Of a stretch of DNA of 64,000 nucleotides, positions 59,298 to 64,000 are shown piece after piece. The DNA is from Anthracocystis setariae. Taxonomy: Eukaryota > Basidiomycota > Ustilaginomycetes > Ustilaginales > Ustilaginaceae. The notes under the pieces were generated by a model. The model was not told the origin of the DNA and searched no databases. It saw only the letters and a list, made by a program, of their open reading frames with translations. The stretch spans positions 1 to 64,000 of the forward strand of contig CAKMXJ010000018.1 in NCBI GenBank assembly GCA_928724745.1, in the 5' to 3' direction. Made by a program: the position numbers and the translations under genes. Numbering within the stretch: the stretch's first letter is position 1; each line of letters starts with the position of its first letter.

Positions 59298-60034
59298 CGT
59301 AGATATATGTCTGTGGGAATGGATGTGTTGGTACAGATACGATGGAGGCGAGAGTTGCGATCAGTAATCCCGAAATCGATGAGATGGTGTCAACTGGCGC
59401 TCTTGCTTAGCTTGCTTAGCTTGCTTGCACTGACTGGGCTTGTTCGATGCAGCGTCGGTGCGGTATTCTTTCTTTTCTCGCACTAGAGAATCCAATTTCC
59501 TAAAATTCCCTTTTCCCCAATAATATATAATTTCAATCCGCTTCCGAGACGACGAATCTTGAATTCTCCCCTCATCTGCTCTTTCCCGTGCTACGCTGCC
59601 TCTAATTTCGTGACTGAGATTGTGTGATCGACCTCGACGGCGCGCTTCGGGAAAGTTTACGAATTCAAGTTGATAGATCGGTGCACTTTATTGCCGTAGA
59701 ATCGGGAAGTAACATGCAGGGTCCACTCTGAAAAGCTTGTCGGCTTGCTGTTCAGTTCCAACTTTGTTTCTATCCGCTCGACATGATCTCTTCTCCTTTT
59801 GGGGAATCACCTCGGAAAAGCCGATCGCCAATCACATTGTTCCTCGAGAAACGGACTAATATGACTCATGAGGAGCTTCAGAATGATCCGCAGAGATTCC
59901 TCTCCATCGGGATCCCACGATGGTCGGGAGCATCCGCGAAACTTGAGCCCTGTTGAACGCCATTCTTCTCAACTTAAAAGGGGCCAACTCTTACGCACCT
60001 CCTCCTTTTCCGTGCCGTGTGGTCTTCCTTGACG
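59298..60034. promoter_or_regulatory. Divergent upstream region of ATP18 and MFS gene
   Basis: It has a CTTGCTTAG triplication (59403-59430) and AT-rich 59520-59535. No other gene seen. Confidence 0.4.
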
Positions 60035-62437
60035 ATGAAGTACTCCAGAGATCAAAGGGGATCATGTCCCGCTTCCAGATTATCTTGCCGAGACACCACT
60101 TACACCCACTGGCTTCAAGGCAAATACACGTCTCCTCTTCGACCAATCGTATCTATCTCGTCGGCCTCTACAAACACGTCATCTGGTCGCGTCGCTCGAA
60201 TGGTGCAGCGAGGAGAAAGCCAGGCAGCCAGCATGTCACCTCGTTCAAACATCGAAAGCACACCATTCACGAGTCTAGCCAGGCAACCGATTCTCGGCGG
60301 TGGCTCAAAGAGTTTGATCAGCGACCAAGTATTCCCTATTCGCCATCAAGATCCTTCCAGAGTACAGCCCGTTCTCGCTTCCCAAACATCGACGCAAACG
60401 GGGGCTTCTGAACCCATGCTAAGACCTCAGAGGATAGTGATGGACGAGCAAGCATGTATCGGTGTGATCGTCGAAAAAGTAGCCAGCCTGTATCAAGCGT
60501 CTCAGCGCAAACCAGGCACGCCTGACATGGCCGCCGTCACAGAGACTACTCCTTTGCGCAAGCTCGATGCCGCCGATCCCGTGACATGGTCTGATCTCCG
60601 AAAGTGGACATACACCTTGCTTGTGTGCCTGACCATGTTCAATGGCTCGTTTGCTTCCACTGCACCCAACGGAGCGAGCACACACATGGTCAAGAAATTC
60701 GGTCTATCAAACGAAGAGATGGTCTTCATTGCCACCTCCTTTGTCGGAGGCTGCATCGCCGGCCCGATCGTTTGGGCGCCGCTCTCCGAAATCTACGGCA
60801 GAAGAGTGGTGCTCCTGTCGTCCACCTTGCTCTACACTGTGACCAACATCGGTTGTGCGCTTGCTCCGAGCAAATCGGTGCTCTTCTCATGTCGTTTCCT
60901 GGCAGGTGCTTTCGCTTCTTATGCTTTTTCGAACGCCGCGGCTGTCATCACCGACCTGTTCCCACCGACGGATCGTGCCAGACCCATGATCTTGGCTTCT
61001 CTGGCACCACTACTGGGACCCTGCTTTGGACCATTGTTTGGCGCGGTGATCAGCCTGAAGCTCCGTTGGCCCTTTGTCTTCTGGCTACTTGGAGCGATCA
61101 GCCTTGCTCTCGAAGCGATGTTATTCTGCGTCCCAGAGACCTATGCCCCTGTTTTATGGCGCAGGAACAAGCCAAAGGATAGCATCGTTTCCGCCGTATC
61201 GCCGAGGCGCAAGGTCTGCACCTTTCTCCTGATCCACCTCGGCCGACCCGTGAGTTGCACTTCGGAACTTGCTCGAGGTAACGATCAGAGCCATGACTGA
61301 TGGTTCCAAGCTGGACAACACAGATCAACATGATGTTTCGAGAGCCCATCGTGGTCTGTGCCACCTTCTACCTATCTTTCTTTTTTGCCCTGATGTGAGC
61401 CCTTTTGTCCTCCTCTACGCACACTCGCCCTGTCCACACACTCAGAGCTGACAGTATAGAAGGCGATGCAGGTACATCTTCTTCGCGAGCTGGCCACTCA
61501 TCTTTGGACCCCCGGGCATCTACAAGCTGGATGCCGTCCACAGTAAGTTGACAAGTCTGAGGTTACGACTGCGAAGTGGGAGAGATGGGACACTGACAGG
61601 GGAGTGAGGGGGAGAATTCTCAGCTGGGCTCACATTTTTACCGATGGGGTTGGGTGGTGTGGTTGCCGCTGCACTGCTTCCACTGTGTGAGAGGTACTAT
61701 GTGCGGCGGTGTAGGGCGGCCGGAGCGCCAGTGCCCGAAGCTAGACTCCTGCCGACGTTCTTCGTTGGCCCGCTGGTTGCGGTTGGACTGCTGTAAGCCT
61801 GTCACCGTGTTTTTCTTTTGACCATAGCAAGGCGTGGGCATCGTACTGAATCTTACGTGGAGCGGGTTGTGGGAGCAGCTGGGCAGGTTGGCTCGGTCGT
61901 CGGAGCGTACCATACCCAGTGCCTATGCTGGCAGGTGTTCCGATCGGAGCCGCCATGGTGATGGTGTTCCAAGGCTGGATCGGCTATCTCGGCGACTGTT
62001 ACCGTCTCTACTCCTCGTCGGCAGTAAGTCACCTGCTACCACGAGGCTCGCTGATAGCAACACTGTATATTCGAGTCCTCGAATGACAGTAGTGCTCGTC
62101 GTTTCGTATCTCACTACTATATCATACAGATCGCAGCTACGGTTATCGGTCGTTCCCTCTCCGGCGCAACGTAAGTATCCATTGCCAAACCCAGAGTCTC
62201 GTCTCGGTAAGAACTATACTGCAACTCTGACCCAGCCCTTCTTGCATGGTGCTGCTTGTCTTGTGCCTCAGCATTCCGTTGTGCACACATCGACTCCACG
62301 AGAAGCTCGGCGGCATAGCTTACCTGTACACGATGCTCGCCGGGCTGGTGATGCTCACGTTACCCATACCGTATCTTGTCTTTCGTTACGGCGAGAGGCT
62401 GCGTTCTCGCTCCATGTACAAGCCTGGTCGGGCATGA
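60035..62437 (+). CDS. DHA1-type MFS multidrug transporter, seven exons
   Basis: Proposed exons: 60035-61249, 61324-61394, 61472-61542, 61624-61792, 61879-62023, 62130-62170, 62272-62437. Introns run 74-106 bp; donors are GTGAGT, GTGAGC or GTAAG-type and all acceptors end in CAG. Joined, the frame gives the DHA1 pattern: WTYTLLVCLTMFNGSFAST, APLSEIYGRRVV (motif A), GCALAPSKSVLFSCRFLAG, FREPIVVCATFY, MYIFFASWPLIFGPPGIYKL, GLTFLPMGLGGV, MLAGVPIGAAMVMVFQG, AATVIGRSLSGAT, and a basic end GERLRSRSMYKPGRA. Twelve spans are likely. The family exports drugs or polyamines by proton antiport. The start is uncertain: ATG 60035 gives a long hydrophilic N-terminus; a later ATG at 60440 is possible. Confidence 0.8.
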
Positions 62438-62853
62438 TCGCCCCGCACAGAATGATGAGCTCTTATTCGATGGTCATCTTGAATGTGGTGAAACGGGTGG
62501 GCCGGAGAATCGACCGGGGTTCAACGAGGGATGTTGCATGACAGACAGGGTCAAAGCTGAAAGCGGACAGTCGAGTGAGTACTAGGGTGTGGAGGTGGGA
62601 ATAATCGCTTTCTCTGGCTCGTGCCTTGAAATTGGGCCCAACTTTGGTTTCCCTATACGGATTACTGCCAGCTGTGAAAGCTTACGTCCACGACCGCTCC
62701 TTGCTGACGCTGCCCTCACCTCTTTCGTTGTTGCACCATCTCTTCGATGCATTGATCTTTCCTTTGGCCACCTCTTCGACACCTTCGCATACACATTTCC
62801 GGGGTGGATACGAGAAAGGAGGCAAGGCAAGGCAAGGCAAGGCAAGGGCCAAG
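62438..62853. promoter_or_regulatory. Intergenic region with AGGCA repeat before phosphatase
   Basis: A GGCAA pentamer repeated about five times (62820-62846) ends 8 bp before the ATG at 62854, so it lies in the 5' leader of the next gene. No other gene supported. Confidence 0.6.
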
Positions 62854-64000
62854 ATGGACGAGATCGTGCCAGGGCTTTGGGTTGGCGGGGTGCGTGCGGC
62901 TATGGATCGCGAGTATCTCTCCCATGCGGGCATCACACATATCATTTCTTGCATGAAGCAAAAGCTGCCCGTTCCCCCGCCGTTGGAGGATGGAAGAGTG
63001 ATCACGCGTGCAGAGATGCGTCATGTTCGCATCGACGACGACGAAAAGGCTCCCATCCTCGTCCACTTTGCCAGCTGCAACGAGTTCATCACCGCCCAAC
63101 TCGACGAAGTTTGGGTCGCCGACGACGACCAACGACCATCACCACCATCATCATCATCAGAAGACGCAGAGGGCAAGGGGGAGGAAGAGGAAGAGGAAGA
63201 TAAAGTGACACTGTTGGTGCAAGGTCGACAGAAGCGGTCGGGGCGGTGGGGCAGTTGGCAGACTACTGGTGCTGGGACGGTACTGGTGCATTGTCAAGCG
63301 GGGTGTTCTCGATCTGTTGCCATCTGTGCGGCCTACCTCATGTCCACCCGACGCATTTCGGCCGATACGGCGGTGGCGATGATACAGCGTCGACGAGACG
63401 GGGCCGAGCCAAATCGTGGGTTCATGGCGCAACTGTCGCTGTACGAGCAGGTCGGATTCGAAGTCGACATGAAGTACCAAGCGGTCCGACGCTTCCTCAT
63501 GTCCAAGACGGACATTCTCAACGGCGACAGTATGGACGATATGCTTCTCAGCTACTACCCTTCCCCCTACCCTAGTCCGGCGTTGAGTGCTAGCGGTGGT
63601 GCAGCGGCGTTGAAAGGTCTCACCGCTATCAACGATGACACTGCTGACGGAGCGCCAAATGGCTCTTCCTCCACCTCGGAAGATGGCAAAAATAAAAAAT
63701 CGCATCCTCGTTCGCGCTCGGCTTCCTTCTCCTCCACCTCTTCTTCCAACCCAACTTCCCGAATCTCACTCCTCTCCTCAATCCCTGCCACCACCACCAC
63801 CACCAGCACCACCAACCTCACTCGCAGCAGCAGTAGCACTGGTTCGAACGCGCCGCACGACGATTGGGAGATCGCACACCTCAAATCAAAACTCTCCACC
63901 ATGTCGTCGTCGACGACGATTCCCGAAAAGACCGAAGTCAAAGTCACCGCCAACTCTTCCGGTCGCTTGCCCGGCGGGGTTGCTCAGATCCGCGGCCACG
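62854..64000 (+). CDS. Dual-specificity phosphatase, Yvh1-like, 5' part only
   Basis: The frame from ATG 62854 stays open to the window end (382 codons). It starts MDEIVPGLWVGGVRAAMDRE with YLSHAGITHIISC. An acidic/Ser insertion follows, then the active site TVLVHCQAGCSRSVAICAAY (HCxxGxxRS; Cys nucleophile and Arg), then PNRGFMAQLSLYEQVGF. This is the DSP fold; the N-terminal layout resembles Yvh1, a phosphatase involved in 60S maturation whose C-terminal zinc domain would lie beyond this window. The Ser/Thr-rich part (63660-63860) is likely disordered. Whether the zinc domain follows cannot be seen. Confidence 0.85.
   Translation, partial: MDEIVPGLWVGGVRAAMDREYLSHAGITHIISCMKQKLPVPPPLEDGRVITRAEMRHVRIDDDEKAPILVHFASCNEFITAQLDEVWVADDDQRPSPPSSSSEDAEGKGEEEEEEDKVTLLVQGRQKRSGRWGSWQTTGAGTVLVHCQAGCSRSVAICAAYLMSTRRISADTAVAMIQRRRDGAEPNRGFMAQLSLYEQVGFEVDMKYQAVRRFLMSKTDILNGDSMDDMLLSYYPSPYPSPALSASGGAAALKGLTAINDDTADGAPNGSSSTSEDGKNKKSHPRSRSASFSSTSSSNPTSRISLLSSIPATTTTTSTTNLTRSSSSTGSNAPHDDWEIAHLKSKLSTMSSSTTIPEKTEVKVTANSSGRLPGGVAQIRGH

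Noticed and set aside
61828..61878. Separate exon between two 35-bp introns in the DHA1 gene
   Set aside because: Introns of 35 bp would be unusually short; one 86-bp intron (61793-61878) gives a better family match.

Overview
The window looks like a chromosome-end segment of a smut fungus (Ustilaginales, Basidiomycota). Grounds: TTAGGG-type telomeric repeats, long open reading frames with few short GT-AG introns, and basidiomycete-type proteins. The assignment rests on protein recognition by eye, and the species is not determined.

Region 1 (1-13,600) is subtelomeric, with the telomere lying to the left because the + strand carries CCCTAA. It is a patchwork of short repeated modules. Many end on the + strand in CTTGTAACCCTAA or GCCCATCAAACCCTAA, and the next module starts at a variable point right after CCCTAA. 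It holds a duplicated block of about 830 bp, 21-bp and 168-bp tandem repeats, a tRNA-derived SINE-like element, and two related minus-strand zinc-finger genes. One of these genes is cut off by telomeric repeats. A decayed basic reading frame follows.

Region 2 (13,626-20,575) begins the ordinary gene territory: an Rrp17-like/Nop8-like ribosome biogenesis reading frame, an AA10 lytic polysaccharide monooxygenase and a possible small secreted protein.

Region 3 (20,576-31,780) is an F-box gene split by a complete chromodomain-bearing Ty3/gypsy retrotransposon. The element has 1,113-bp LTRs, a CCTCT target duplication, gag, pol, and an extra spliced gene on the antisense strand.

Region 4 (31,932-37,033) has a carboxymuconolactone decarboxylase-like gene, a SAM-dependent methyltransferase and a complete PIF/Harbinger DNA transposon (transposase plus Myb-like protein, terminal inverted repeats, target duplication).

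Region 5 (37,747-64,000) is a run of housekeeping and accessory genes: an MCT-type MFS transporter, a protein with the GTPBP1/2 N-terminal motif, a Pom33/TMEM33 nuclear-pore membrane protein, an auxilin (Swa2), a KDM4-type JmjC demethylase, a long-chain acyl-CoA synthetase, ATP synthase subunit j (a 53-codon gene), a seven-exon DHA1-type MFS transporter, and the 5' part of a dual-specificity phosphatase. These genes are not one pathway. The main points of interest are how the subtelomere was built and the extra genes carried by its mobile elements.
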